From assembly GCF_000718015.1 (NCBI RefSeq), contig NZ_JODY01000042.1, positions 1-49,655 on the forward strand: a stretch of DNA of 49,655 nt, in the 5' to 3' direction. The stretch is from Streptomyces catenulae (GTDB taxonomy: Bacteria > Actinomycetota > Actinomycetes > Streptomycetales > Streptomycetaceae). Both the position numbers and the translations under genes were made by a program. Positions 15,037 through 23,957 of this stretch are shown one piece after another (positions within the stretch are counted from its first letter, which is position 1; each line of letters begins with the position of its first letter). The notes under the pieces are model-generated. The model was not told where the DNA came from, did not search any database, and saw only the letters and a list, made by a program, of their open reading frames with translations.

Positions 15037-16494
15037 ATGTCCTACTTCGACGACTTGGCGTACCAGTTCATCGACGGCGAGTGGCGCTCCGGCAGCGGCT
15101 CGTGGGACATCGTCGATTTCAATCCCTACAACGGGGAGAAGCTGGCCTCCATACCCGTCGCCACGGCGACGGAGATCGACGAGGCGTACCGTGCCGCGGA
15201 GCGCGCGCAGCGGGAGTGGGCCGACACCAACCCGTACACCCGGCGGCTGGTCTTCGAGCGGGCGCTGCGGATCATCGACGACCGGGAGGCGGAGCTGGCC
15301 GCGGCGATCTCCGCGGAGGTCGGCGGCACCCACGCCAAGGTCGGCTTCGAGCTGCATCTGGTCCGGGAGTTCCTGCGCGAGGCGATGCAGCTGGCGCTGC
15401 GCGCCGAGGGCCGCATCCTGCCGTCGCCGATCGACGGCAAGGAGAACCGCCTCTACCGGCTGCCGGTCGGCGTCGTCGGGGTGATCAGCCCGTTCAACTT
15501 CCCGTTGCTGCTGTCGATGAAGTCGGTCGCCCCGGCGCTGGCGCTCGGCAACGCCGTCGTCCTCAAGCCGCACCAGAACACCCCGATCTGCGGCGGCGGG
15601 CTGGTCGCGCGGATCTTCGAGGAGGCGGGGCTTCCGGCGGGGCTGCTGAACGTCGTGGTCACCGACATCGCCGAGATCGGTGACGCGCTGATCGCGCACC
15701 CGGTCCCCAAGGTCATCTCGTTCACCGGCTCCGAGAAGGTCGGTCGCCATGTCGCGACGGTCGCCGCCGGGCACTTCAAGCACACCGTGCTGGAGCTGGG
15801 CGGCAACAGCGCGCTGGTCGTCCTGGACGACGCGGACCTCGACTACGCGGTCGACGCCGCGGTCTTCAGCCGTTTCATCCACCAGGGTCAGGTCTGTATG
15901 GCGGCCAACCGGGTGCTGATCGACCGGTCGGTGGAGCGGGAGTTCACCGAGAAGTTCGTGGCGAAGGTCGCCTCCCTCAAGGTGGGCGACCCGGCGGATC
16001 CGGCCACCCACATCGGGCCGCTGATCAACGAGGGCCAGGCAGAGGCGATCACCTCGCTGGTAGGGCGGGCGGTCGGCGAGGGCGCCACCGCGCTGCTGCA
16101 CGGCAAGAGCGAGGGCACCCTCGTCGGGCCCAGCGTGCTCGGCGGGGTGGCGGAGGACTCGTGGCTGCTGGGCCAGGAGATCTTCGGCCCGGTGGTGGTG
16201 CTGGTGCCGTTCGAGGGCGACGACGACGCGGTGCGGCTGGCCAACGCGACGCCGTACGGGCTGAGCGGCGCGGTGCACACCGCCGACATCGAGCGGGGCG
16301 TCCGGTTCGCCAAGCGGATCGAGACCGGCATGATCCACATCAACGACGGCACGGTGCACGACGAGCCGATCGTGCCGTTCGGCGGCGAGAAGAGCTCCGG
16401 GGTGGGCCGCCTCAACGGCGACGCGATGGTCGAGGCGTTCACCACCACCAAGTGGATCTCCATCCAGCACGGTCGCTCCCGCTTCCCGTTCTGA
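15037..16494 (+). CDS. Aldehyde dehydrogenase (benzaldehyde/vanillin dehydrogenase-like)
   Basis: A 485-residue NAD(P)-dependent aldehyde dehydrogenase oxidising an aldehyde to its acid. Family residues are intact: Asn154 in SPFNFP, the Rossmann FTGSEKVG, the general base Glu253 in LELGGN and the nucleophile Cys287 in GQVCMAANR, with EIFGPVVV and PFGGEKSSGVGR later. The start region MSYFDDLAYQFIDGEW and overall pattern look like the aromatic (benzaldehyde/vanillin) group, from memory. The ATG at 15037 marks the conserved beginning; the longer frame from 14956 adds a Pro-rich leader. A PadR gene follows on the same strand, consistent with phenolic-aldehyde detoxification. Confidence 0.92.
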   Translation: MSYFDDLAYQFIDGEWRSGSGSWDIVDFNPYNGEKLASIPVATATEIDEAYRAAERAQREWADTNPYTRRLVFERALRIIDDREAELAAAISAEVGGTHAKVGFELHLVREFLREAMQLALRAEGRILPSPIDGKENRLYRLPVGVVGVISPFNFPLLLSMKSVAPALALGNAVVLKPHQNTPICGGGLVARIFEEAGLPAGLLNVVVTDIAEIGDALIAHPVPKVISFTGSEKVGRHVATVAAGHFKHTVLELGGNSALVVLDDADLDYAVDAAVFSRFIHQGQVCMAANRVLIDRSVEREFTEKFVAKVASLKVGDPADPATHIGPLINEGQAEAITSLVGRAVGEGATALLHGKSEGTLVGPSVLGGVAEDSWLLGQEIFGPVVVLVPFEGDDDAVRLANATPYGLSGAVHTADIERGVRFAKRIETGMIHINDGTVHDEPIVPFGGEKSSGVGRLNGDAMVEAFTTTKWISIQHGRSRFPF

Positions 16495-16538
16495 CGGCGG
16501 CGCCGTACGCCCCGGGGCGACGCTCCCGGGGCGCCGCC

Positions 16539-16544
16539 TAGGCT
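16539..16544 (+). promoter_or_regulatory. Possible -10 box for the PadR gene
   Basis: TAGGCT fits the Streptomyces vegetative -10 consensus TAGRRT and lies 54 bases before the PadR start. No matching -35 box was found. Confidence 0.3.
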
Positions 16545-16598
16545 GGTGCCACCGGGCGCGCCGGTCCGCGCGGTCCGGGTGCGGCGGACGGAGGGGCG

Positions 16599-17240
16599 AT
16601 GTCGGCGATGCGGTTGCTGGTGCTGGGCGCCGTCCGGCAGCACGGGCGGGCCCACGGCTATCAGGTGCGGGGCGATCTGGAGTACTGGGGCGCGCACGAG
16701 TGGGCGCAGGCCAAGCCCGGTTCGATCTACCACGCGCTCAAGCAGATGGCGAAGCAGGGACTGCTGCGCGCCCATGACACCGCGCCGAGCCCGGACGGCG
16801 GTCCGCCGCGTACCGAGTACGAGCTGACGGACGCCGGTGAGGCGGAGTTCTTCACGCTGCTGCGGGACGCGCTGGCCCGGCCCGGGCAGCGTAACGACGT
16901 GCGCAGCGCCGGGCTCGGTTTCCTGGTGGAGCTGGGGCGGGCGGAGGCGGTGGCGTTGCTGCGGGAGCGGGTGCGGGCCCTGGAGGAGTGGCGGGCCACC
17001 GCGACCGAGGAGTACGCGCCCGCGGAGGGGCCCTCGGCGCTCGGACACATCGGCGAGATCATGCGGATGTGGGTGGACGCCGCCGATCACGGTGCGGCCT
17101 GGACCCGCGGGCTGATCGCGCGGATCGAGGGCGGGGCGTATGTCTTCGCGGGGGAGGGCGCGCCGTTCGTGGGCGTGCTGGCGGAGGGCGCGGAGAACCC
17201 GTACGCGACGGGTGAGGTCCATCCCGGGGACGAGGCGTAG
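16599..17240 (+). CDS. PadR-family transcriptional regulator
   Basis: A 213-residue PadR-type repressor. The winged-helix N-terminus is clear: MRLLVLGAVRQHGRAHGYQV, then KPGSIYHALKQMAKQGLL and RTEYELTDAG. A C-terminal helical dimerisation region follows (about residues 95-180). ATG at 16599 with GGAGG upstream. PadR regulators often respond to phenolic acids and sit beside the gene they control; here that would be the aldehyde dehydrogenase 104 bases upstream. The next gene is convergent after only 31 bases. Confidence 0.9.
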   Translation: MSAMRLLVLGAVRQHGRAHGYQVRGDLEYWGAHEWAQAKPGSIYHALKQMAKQGLLRAHDTAPSPDGGPPRTEYELTDAGEAEFFTLLRDALARPGQRNDVRSAGLGFLVELGRAEAVALLRERVRALEEWRATATEEYAPAEGPSALGHIGEIMRMWVDAADHGAAWTRGLIARIEGGAYVFAGEGAPFVGVLAEGAENPYATGEVHPGDEA

Positions 17241-17271
17241 CGGCGGACGGGCCGGTGCCGTGGCCGGGGCG

Positions 17272-18666
17272 TCAGTGGTGGAATGCGGTGGCTTTGCGGG
17301 CGGGACGGTGCAAAGGGCGGGGTTGGGCGCGGAGTTCCGGCAGGAGCTGTTCCAGGTCGCCGAGGAAGAGGTCGGCGAGGTCCTGGGAGAAGCCGTTGCG
17401 GCAGACCACCCGGAGGACGGAGAGGTCCTCGCGGTGCGGCGGGAAGGTGTACGCGGGCACCAGCCAGCCGCGTTCCTTCAGCCGCCGGGAGACGTCGAAC
17501 ACGTCGAAGGCGGTGGTGGCGGGGGCGGTGGTGAGGGCGAAGACCGGGAGTTCGTCGCCGTGGGTGAGCAGGGTGAAATCGCCGAGCGCGCCGATGCGGG
17601 AGGCCAGTGACATCGCGACGTCCCGGGTGGCCTGCTGGACGGCGCGGTAGCCCTCCCGGCCCAGCCGCAGGAACGTGTAGTACTGCGCCACGACCTGGGC
17701 GCCGGGCCGGGAGAAGTTCAGCGCGAAGGTCGGCAGGTCGCCGCCGAGGTAGTTGACGCGGAACACCAACTCCTCGGGGAGCATCGCCGCATCGCGCCAC
17801 AGCGCCCAGCCGACACCGGGGTAGACCAGGCCGTACTTGTGGCCCGAGGTGTTGATCGAGGCGACCCGGGAGAGGCGGAAGTCCCAGGCCAGGTCCGGGT
17901 CGAGGAAGGGCGCGACCATCCCGCCGGAGGCGCCGTCGACATGGACGGGGATGTTCCAGCCGGTGCGTTCCTGGAGCGCGTCGAGCGCCGCGCAGACCTC
18001 GGCGACCGGTTCGTACGAGCCGTCGAAGGTGGAGCCGAGGATGGCGACGACGCCGATGGTGTTCTCGTCGCAGAGCTCCGCGGCGGCCCGCGGGTCGAGG
18101 TGGAAGCGGTCGCCCTCCATGGGGACCTGGCGCGCCTCGACCTCCCAGAAGGTGCAGAACTTCTCCCAGCAGACCTGGACGTTGGCGCCCATCACGAGGT
18201 TGGGGCGGGCGCCCTTACGGTCCTTCGCCAGGCTCCAGCGCCGCTTGAAGGCCATCCCGGCGAGCATGCACGCCTCGCTGGAGCCGGTGGTCGAGCAGCC
18301 GACGGCGGCGGCCGGATCGGGGGCGTGCCAGAGGTCGGCGAGCATCGCCACACAGCGCCGCTCCAGCTCGGCGGTGCGCGGGTACTCGTCCTTGTCGATC
18401 ATGTTCTTGTCCCGGCACTCCGCCATCAACGCACCGGCCTGCGGCTCCATCCAGGTGGTGACGAAGGTGGCGAGGTTGAGCCGGGCGTTGCCGTCGAGCA
18501 TCAGCTCGTCGTGCACGTACTGGTAGGCGGTGTGCGGGGCGAGCGGGCCGTCGGGGAGCGTGTGGCGGGGCGGCGTCTCGTCCATGCCGCCGATCGGGTC
18601 GGCCTCGCCGTAGAAGGGGTTCACCGGGTGGCCGGGCCGCGCGGACGCGCCTTTGTGCAGGGTCAT
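17272..18666 (-). CDS. gadB: Glutamate decarboxylase (PLP-dependent)
   Basis: A 464-residue group II decarboxylase converting L-glutamate to GABA and CO2 and consuming a proton. Visible features: the family opening HDELMLDGNARLNLATFVTT, the cofactor region STTGSSEACMLA, VHVDGASGGM, and the PLP lysine Lys277 in NTSGHKYGLVYPG. The length matches bacterial GadB. The ATG at 18666 has GAGGAGG seven bases upstream. A LysE-type exporter lies just upstream on the same strand; no GadC-type antiporter is present in the window. The C-terminus ends ATAFHH, and the His pair resembles the C-terminal plug His of enteric GadB. Confidence 0.94.
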   Translation of the reverse strand: MTLHKGASARPGHPVNPFYGEADPIGGMDETPPRHTLPDGPLAPHTAYQYVHDELMLDGNARLNLATFVTTWMEPQAGALMAECRDKNMIDKDEYPRTAELERRCVAMLADLWHAPDPAAAVGCSTTGSSEACMLAGMAFKRRWSLAKDRKGARPNLVMGANVQVCWEKFCTFWEVEARQVPMEGDRFHLDPRAAAELCDENTIGVVAILGSTFDGSYEPVAEVCAALDALQERTGWNIPVHVDGASGGMVAPFLDPDLAWDFRLSRVASINTSGHKYGLVYPGVGWALWRDAAMLPEELVFRVNYLGGDLPTFALNFSRPGAQVVAQYYTFLRLGREGYRAVQQATRDVAMSLASRIGALGDFTLLTHGDELPVFALTTAPATTAFDVFDVSRRLKERGWLVPAYTFPPHREDLSVLRVVCRNGFSQDLADLFLGDLEQLLPELRAQPRPLHRPARKATAFHH

Positions 18667-18813
18667 GGCCGCACCTCCTCGGCCGACCCTAGGGCGGCGG
18701 ACGGCGGGCGGCCCGCGGGGCGGGGCCGGGCGTGTGGCCGGGGCGCGGGGCGGGCGCGGGGCCCGCGGTCGGGTGCGCCCGGGCGGGTGGCCCGGGCGCC
18801 GCGGGGTGGTCGG

Positions 18814-19533
18814 TCAGCTCGTCCCGGCGAGGGAGAGCTTGGCGGCGAAGCCCAGGAAGGCGGCTCCGGCGCCCGCGGAGAGGCCCGCGGTCAGCTTCCG
18901 GCGGCGCCGGAACGTCGCGGCCAGATACGTACCGCTGAAGATCAGGATCGACAGGTAGGTGAGGCTGAAGAGCTGCGCCCAGGCGCCCAGGGCCAGGAAC
19001 GACAGCACCGGGTGCGCGTAGGACGGGTCGACGAACTGCACGAAGAAGGAGATGAAGAACAAGATCGCCTTCGGGTTGAGCAGGCTCACCACCAGGGCCC
19101 GGCGGTACGGGCGCTCCACCGGCTCCTTGCCGTCCCCGGCCGGTGCCTCGGCGGCGGCCGCCTCGGCCACCGCGGTCGCGGCCGTCGGCCCGGTGGCGGT
19201 CGCCGCGCCGTCGGACGTACGGGCGGCCCGGCCGCGCCACAGGGCCACCGCGCCGCGCAGCATCCCGACGGCCAGCCAGGTCAGATACCCGGCACCGGCG
19301 AACTTCACGATCGCGAACAGCAGCGGGCTGGCCTTGAGCAGCGAGGCGACACCGCCCGCCGACAGGGCCATCAGCACCGCGTCCCCGCAGACCACCCCGG
19401 CGGCCGCGCGGTAGGCGACGCGGGGGCCGAGCCGGGCGGCGACCGAGACGACGTAGAGCGAATTCGGCCCCGGCAGCAGGATGATCAGGGCGAGGCCCGC
19501 CAAATAGGTGGAGAGGTCAGTTATCCCGAACAT
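18814..19533 (-). CDS. LysE/RhtB-family amino acid exporter
   Basis: A 239-residue inner-membrane exporter. About six hydrophobic helices are visible: LSTYLAGLALIILLPGPNSL with the family PGPN motif near residue 19, then helices near residues 40-60 and 65-85, a hydrophilic Ala-rich loop (about 100-140, longer than usual), LNPKAILFFISFFVQF with the second LNPK motif, and two more. The start is ATG at 19533 (MFGITDLSTYL); an extension to 19584 is not supported. It is codirectional with glutamate decarboxylase, 147 bases upstream of it. The substrate, perhaps an amino acid or GABA-like compound, is not determinable. Confidence 0.9.
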   Translation of the reverse strand: MFGITDLSTYLAGLALIILLPGPNSLYVVSVAARLGPRVAYRAAAGVVCGDAVLMALSAGGVASLLKASPLLFAIVKFAGAGYLTWLAVGMLRGAVALWRGRAARTSDGAATATGPTAATAVAEAAAAEAPAGDGKEPVERPYRRALVVSLLNPKAILFFISFFVQFVDPSYAHPVLSFLALGAWAQLFSLTYLSILIFSGTYLAATFRRRRKLTAGLSAGAGAAFLGFAAKLSLAGTS

Positions 19534-19589
19534 GAGGCGCAGAATCTCACCCGGGACCCGGCCCGCCACAAGTCTTTTCAGCATGCGGA

Positions 19590-19619
19590 CGCCCCGGACA
19601 CAGTGCGGTGTCCGGGGCG
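19590..19619 (-). terminator. Stem-loop after the YbjQ gene
   Basis: A 12-bp stem (19590-19601 with 19608-19619) and a six-base loop, between the YbjQ gene and the downstream exporter gene on the minus strand. Confidence 0.65.
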
Positions 19620-19766
19620 GGGTCCGACGGCGGGACGGCCGGGGCGCGGGGCGTCCGGCCGGGGGCGGGCGGCGGTGCGCCGCGCGCCCCTCGTACGGGG
19701 GCGCCCCGACCGGGTGATGCGCAGGTCGGGGCGGGTCCGCGCGGTGGGCGGCCCGGTCCGTGCGGG

Positions 19767-20135
19767 TCAGCTCTTCGGGGCGAGGACCACGGCGGTGCCG
19801 TAGGCGCAGACCTCGGTGCCGACGTCCGCCGCCTCGGTGACGTCGAAGCGGAACATCAGCACCGCGTTGGCGCCGCGCGAGCGGGCCTGCTCGATCAGCC
19901 GCTCCATGGCCTGGTTACGGGTCTCGACCAGCGTCTTGGTCAGGCCCTTCAGCTCGCCGCCGATCATCGACTTCAGTCCGGCGCCGATCTGGCTGCCCAG
20001 ATGGCGCGAGCGGACGGTCAGCCCGAAGACCTCGCCGATGACCTGCTGCACGGTGAAGCCGGGGACGTCGTTCGTCGTCACCACCAGCACGTCGGACTGG
20101 GCCTGCTGTCCGCCGCCGAATTCCTCGATGCCCAT
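19767..20135 (-). CDS. YbjQ/UPF0145 family protein
   Basis: A 122-residue protein of the YbjQ family, with the conserved VLVVTTNDVPGFTVQQVIGE opening, GLTVRSRHLGSQIGAGLKSM, IGGELKGLTKTLVETRNQAM and ARSRGANAVLMFRFD blocks, ending CAYGTAVVL. The family is widespread and probably forms oligomeric rings; its function is unknown. ATG at 20135, with GAAGGAAG somewhat far upstream (about 11 bases). A stem-loop separates it from the LysE gene, so it is probably a separate unit. Confidence 0.92.
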   Translation of the reverse strand: MGIEEFGGGQQAQSDVLVVTTNDVPGFTVQQVIGEVFGLTVRSRHLGSQIGAGLKSMIGGELKGLTKTLVETRNQAMERLIEQARSRGANAVLMFRFDVTEAADVGTEVCAYGTAVVLAPKS

Positions 20136-20447
20136 ACGTCTCGCACTTCCTTCGCTGTGTGGTGCCTGTGACGCAAGCATCGCCCGGTTCCCGCGGCCGG
20201 GCATCCTCCGCCGGGACGAGCGACCGCCGACGCCCCCTCCGACCTGCGGCGGAGGGCTTCTCCTCCCGGCCGTCCGGGGCGGTGTGCCCCGGGTGCGGCG
20301 GCCCGGTCGGCCCCGGGCGGGCGGGTGGAGGGAACCGTGTCCGGCCGGTCGGCGTTGATAGCTTTGGGCCCGCACACGCGCCCGATCCCCGCCGCTTCCC
20401 CCGTCGCACCGCAGATCCGGCGCCCTCGACACAGGAGCCTTCACCCC
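20136..20447. other. Divergent intergenic region, YbjQ / DedA
   Basis: No gene. GC-rich; the promoters for both flanking genes should be here, but I could not define boxes with confidence. Confidence 0.5.
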
Positions 20448-21152
20448 GTGAACACTCTCGCGCTCGGCCCCCAGTGGCTGGACCCGGATTTCCTGATCGG
20501 CACCTTCGGTCTGATCGGCGTCCTGGTCATCGTCTTCGCGGAGTCCGGCCTGCTGATCGGGTTCTTCCTGCCGGGCGACTCCCTGCTGTTCACCACCGGT
20601 CTGCTGGTGACCACCGGCAAGATGGACAAGCCGCTGTGGCTGGTGTGCGCGCTGGTGGTGCTGGCCGCGGTCCTCGGTGACCAGGCCGGATATCTCTTCG
20701 GCCGGAAGGTCGGCCCGTCGCTCTTCAAGCGGCCCGACTCCAAGCTCTTCAAGCAGGAGAACGTCGAGAAGGCCCACGAATTCTTCGAGAAGTACGGGCC
20801 GAAGTCGCTGGTCCTGGCCCGGTTCGTGCCGATCGTGCGGACGTTCACGCCGATCATCGCGGGCGTGAGCCGGATGAACTACCGCTCGTTCCTCACCTTC
20901 AATGTCATCGGCGGCTCCCTGTGGGGCGCCGGGGTCACCCTGCTCGGCGCCGCGCTGGGCAACGTCGAGTTCGTGCACAAGAACATCGAGGCCATGCTGG
21001 TCCTCATCGTGCTGATCTCCGTCGTGCCGATCGCCATCGAGTACCTGCGGGCCCGCGGCAAGGCCAAGAAGGCGGAGGCGGCGGTGGCCGAGCAGGCGAT
21101 GGCCGGTGGCGCCCCGGCCGACGGCCGCCGTGGCCGCCACGCCAAGCGCTGA
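20448..21152 (+). CDS. DedA-family membrane protein
   Basis: A 234-residue DedA-type protein; members act in phospholipid flipping and membrane potential homeostasis. Family landmarks: GVLVIVFAESGLLIGFFLPG with the acidic re-entrant residue, LGDQAGYLFGRKVG, the basic FFEKYGPKSLVLARFVPIVR with its essential Arg residues, and FNVIGGSLWGAG. The C-terminal tail is basic and Ala-rich. The GTG start at 20448 has AGGAG ten bases upstream. A strong stem-loop follows. Assignment is firm, the transported lipid inferred. Confidence 0.92.
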   Translation: MNTLALGPQWLDPDFLIGTFGLIGVLVIVFAESGLLIGFFLPGDSLLFTTGLLVTTGKMDKPLWLVCALVVLAAVLGDQAGYLFGRKVGPSLFKRPDSKLFKQENVEKAHEFFEKYGPKSLVLARFVPIVRTFTPIIAGVSRMNYRSFLTFNVIGGSLWGAGVTLLGAALGNVEFVHKNIEAMLVLIVLISVVPIAIEYLRARGKAKKAEAAVAEQAMAGGAPADGRRGRHAKR

Positions 21153-21494
21153 GGGTTCCGGGCCCGGCCCGGGCAGCGATGGATTCCATCGCCGCGGGCC
21201 CGCTCCGTACGCCCCCTGACCGCCCGTCCCCACGCCCGGGGGCGGGCGGTTCGCCGTGGGGCGCGCGGGCGTGCCCCCGGTACGGGATGCGCCTCCGCAC
21301 CATCCCGCCGCACTCCCGTACTCTCCCCTCGGTCACGCCCTTCGGGGCATGACCCCCGGCACCGTCGGGAATGTGCAGTTCATCCTGTCCGACTCCTTTG
21401 TCGGAACCGGTCAACCCCCGCCCCGCGCGCCCGGAAGCGTCATCAGGCATCGTGTCCTTGACGGTCGCAGGAGGCGTACGAGGAGCGAAGAAAC
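21153..21494. other. Intergenic region, DedA / ThrE
   Basis: No gene. The DedA terminator occupies 21219-21250. The rest is GC-rich leader for the exporter gene, whose ribosome-binding site AGGAG is at about 21479. Confidence 0.55.
21219..21250 (+). terminator. Stem-loop after the DedA gene
   Basis: A 13-bp stem with one wobble pair (21219-21231 with 21238-21250) and a six-base loop. Confidence 0.7.
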
Positions 21495-23249
21495 GTGGCG
21501 TCGGACCCACAGCGCGGCCAGCGCTCCACCAACGGCACACCACACCCCCAGAACGGCTACCACCGCGGGCGGAACAGCAACGGCGGCAACGCCCCGGCCG
21601 AACCACCCGACGAGGACAGAAAGCCGACGTCGGACGAGGTGCGCAGCGCCTTCACCCCGCCGCTGGGCGTCCCCCAGCCGCCGCTGCCCGAGGACGAGTC
21701 CAGCACCACCTCCGAATTCGCGCTGCCCGAGGGGCTGCGGCCGGAGGCCCCCGCGGAGCAGGAAGGTTCAGCCTTCGCCCCGCCCGGTGGCGCGCCCACC
21801 GGTGGCTTCCCCGCCTTCACCCCGCCGCACGGCATTCCGGTGCTCAGCCTCACCAAGGAGGCGCCGTGGCAGGACCGGATGCGGACCATGCTGCGGATGC
21901 CGATCCACGAGCGCCCCACCCCGGAGCGGACGGAGCGCCCCGACGACGAGACCGGGCCCGCGGTGCCCCGCGTCCTCGACCTCACCCTGCGTATCGGCGA
22001 GATCCTGCTCGCCGGTGGTGAGGGCGCCGAGGACGTCGAGGCGGCGATGTTCGGCGTCGCGCACGCCTACGGGCTGGAGCGCGTCGAGCCGACCGTCACC
22101 TTCACCCTGCTCTCCATCTCGTACCAGCCGTCGCTGGTCGACGACCCGGTCACCGCCAGCCGTACCGTGCGGCGGCGCGGCGTCGACTACACCCGGCTGT
22201 CGGCGGTCTTCCGGCTGGTCGACGACATCACCTCCGAGGGCATCACCCTGGAGGAGGCGTACCGCGGGCTCGCCGAGATCCGCCGTAACCGCCACCCGTT
22301 CCCCACCTGGGCGCTGACGCTCGCCTCCGGACTGCTCTCCGGCGGCGCCTCCATACTGGTCGGCGGTGGCCTGCTGGTGTTCGTGGCCGCCGCGGTCGGT
22401 TCGATGCTCGGCGACCGGCTGGCCTGGCTGGCGTCCGGGCGCGGGCTGCCGGAGTTCTACCAGTTCGTGGTGGCCGCGATGCCGCCCGCGGCGATCGGCG
22501 TCGCCTTCGGGCTGGCACACGCCAACGTCCAGGCGTCCGCGGTCATCACCGGTGGACTCTTCGCGCTGATCCCGGGACGGGCCCTCGTCGCGGGCGTCCA
22601 GGACGGGCTGACCGGTTATTACATCACCGCCGCCGCCCGCCTCCTGGAGGTCGTCTACCTCATCGTCGGCATCGTCGTCGGCGTGCTCGGCATCCTCTAC
22701 ATCGGGCTCCAGCTCGACCCCGGGCTCAAGCGGCTCAACCCCGAACAGGCGCTGCACGTCTACAACGAACCGCTGGTCCAGACCGGCGCGTCCATGCTGC
22801 TGGCGCTGGCCTTCTGCGTCCTGCTCCAGCAGGAGCGGCACACGGTGGCGTTCGCGACCATCAACGGCGGGGTGGCCTGGGTCGTCTACGGCGCCCTCGC
22901 CAACGTCGCCGGGCTCAACGCGGTGCCGTCCACGGCCATCTCGGCCGGTCTCGTCGGCCTTTTCGGCCAGCTGCTGTCCCGCTACCGCTACGCCTCGGCG
23001 CTGCCGTACGTCACCGCGGCCATCGGGCCGCTGCTGCCCGGTAGCGCCACGTACTTCGGGCTGCTCAACTTCGCCCAGGGCAACCTCCTCGACGGCATCG
23101 CCTCGCTGATCAAGGCGGCGTCGCTGGCGCTCGCCATCGCCGTCGGCGTGAACCTCGGCAGCGAGGTCGCCCGGCTCTTCCTGCGCGCCCCCGGGCCGGA
23201 GATGCCCGGCGCCGGCCGCCGCGCGGCCAAGCGCACCCGCGGCTTTTGA
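21495..23249 (+). CDS. Threonine/serine exporter, ThrE family
   Basis: A 584-residue membrane protein of the ThrE type, which exports threonine and serine with proton exchange in Corynebacterium. The first 155 residues are a hydrophilic Pro/Glu-rich tail. The ThrE (DUF1212) domain starts at VPRVLDLTLRIGEILLAGGE, with GAEDVEAAMFGVAHAYGL and FTLLSISYQPS, followed by about five helices. The second half, with helices from LLEVVYLIVGIVVGVLGI onward, is the DUF3815-type domain, so both halves are fused as in corynebacterial ThrE. The GTG start at 21495 has AGGAG 11 bases upstream. It ends in a strong terminator shared with pyrophosphatase. Confidence 0.92.
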   Translation: MASDPQRGQRSTNGTPHPQNGYHRGRNSNGGNAPAEPPDEDRKPTSDEVRSAFTPPLGVPQPPLPEDESSTTSEFALPEGLRPEAPAEQEGSAFAPPGGAPTGGFPAFTPPHGIPVLSLTKEAPWQDRMRTMLRMPIHERPTPERTERPDDETGPAVPRVLDLTLRIGEILLAGGEGAEDVEAAMFGVAHAYGLERVEPTVTFTLLSISYQPSLVDDPVTASRTVRRRGVDYTRLSAVFRLVDDITSEGITLEEAYRGLAEIRRNRHPFPTWALTLASGLLSGGASILVGGGLLVFVAAAVGSMLGDRLAWLASGRGLPEFYQFVVAAMPPAAIGVAFGLAHANVQASAVITGGLFALIPGRALVAGVQDGLTGYYITAAARLLEVVYLIVGIVVGVLGILYIGLQLDPGLKRLNPEQALHVYNEPLVQTGASMLLALAFCVLLQQERHTVAFATINGGVAWVVYGALANVAGLNAVPSTAISAGLVGLFGQLLSRYRYASALPYVTAAIGPLLPGSATYFGLLNFAQGNLLDGIASLIKAASLALAIAVGVNLGSEVARLFLRAPGPEMPGAGRRAAKRTRGF

Positions 23250-23274
23250 CCATCGGCCGGACTGCGCCGTACGC

Positions 23275-23309
23275 GAACGGGCGGCACCCCGAGTGGGTGC
23301 CGCCCGTTC
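23275..23309. terminator. 15-bp perfect stem-loop after the ThrE-type gene
   Basis: A 15-bp perfect stem (23275-23289 with 23295-23309) and a five-base loop, between convergent genes. Confidence 0.88.
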
Positions 23310-23341
23310 CGTTACGAAAATCAGCGCGCCGTGCGCCGGGT

Positions 23342-23365
23342 CCGGGGGCCTGCGACGGCCCCCGG
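23342..23365 (-). terminator. Stem-loop after the pyrophosphatase gene
   Basis: A 9-bp perfect stem (23342-23350 with 23357-23365) and a six-base loop, 12 bases past the ppa stop codon. Confidence 0.7.
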
Positions 23366-23376
23366 GGAGCCCGGTG

Positions 23377-23886
23377 TCAGTGGGCGCCGCCCTGCGCCTC
23401 CAGGCGCTTGTACGAGGCCTCGATCTCGGCCTCGGCCTCGGCGCGGCCGACCCAGTCGGCGCCCTCGACGGACTTGCCCGGCTCCAGGTCCTTGTAGACC
23501 TCGAAGAAGTGCTGGATCTCCAGGCGGTCGAACTCCGAGACGTGGTGGATGTCCCGCAGGTGCTCGACGCGCGGGTCGGACGCCGGGACGCACAGCAGCT
23601 TGTCGTCGCCGCCGGCCTCGTCGGTCATCCGGAACATGCCGATCGCGCGGCACTTGATGAGGCAACCGGGGAAGGTCGGCTCGTCCAGGATGACCAGCGC
23701 GTCCAGCGGGTCGCCGTCCTCGCCGAGGGTGTTCTCGACGAAGCCGTAGTCCGCGGGGTAGCTGGTCGAGGTGAAGAGTCGACGGTCCAGGCGGATCCGA
23801 CCGGTCTCGTGGTCCACCTCGTACTTGTTCCGCGAACCCTTCGGGATCTCGATGGTGACGTCGAACTCCACGGGTGGCTCCTCCAT
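23377..23886 (-). CDS. ppa: Inorganic pyrophosphatase (family I)
   Basis: A 169-residue soluble enzyme hydrolysing pyrophosphate to phosphate, pulling biosynthetic reactions forward. Active-site landmarks are complete: [25 protein letters not shown] and the family signature DGDPLDALV with its three metal-binding Asp residues, then [19 protein letters not shown]. The length is typical of the hexameric bacterial enzyme. The ATG at 23886 lacks a Shine-Dalgarno; a TATGTG box six bases upstream suggests a leaderless mRNA. It is divergent from the carboxypeptidase gene with very little room between the start codons. Confidence 0.96.
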   Translation of the reverse strand: MEEPPVEFDVTIEIPKGSRNKYEVDHETGRIRLDRRLFTSTSYPADYGFVENTLGEDGDPLDALVILDEPTFPGCLIKCRAIGMFRMTDEAGGDDKLLCVPASDPRVEHLRDIHHVSEFDRLEIQHFFEVYKDLEPGKSVEGADWVGRAEAEAEIEASYKRLEAQGGAH

Positions 23887-23892
23887 GATCAA

Positions 23893-23898
23893 CACATA
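23893..23898 (-). promoter_or_regulatory. Candidate leaderless -10 box of ppa
   Basis: TATGTG (minus strand) ends six bases before the ATG at 23886, and no Shine-Dalgarno is present. No clear -35 box. Confidence 0.4.
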
Positions 23899-23957
23899 GG
23901 TCTGGTGATTAAGTGTCCCCCACGCAGGTGGGTGCTGGCGAAAGGGGCTGGTCCAAG

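Noticed and set aside
21458..21463. TTGACG as a -35 box before the ThrE-type gene
   Set aside because: The matching -10 position would fall on the ribosome-binding site and no TAnnnT hexamer is there.
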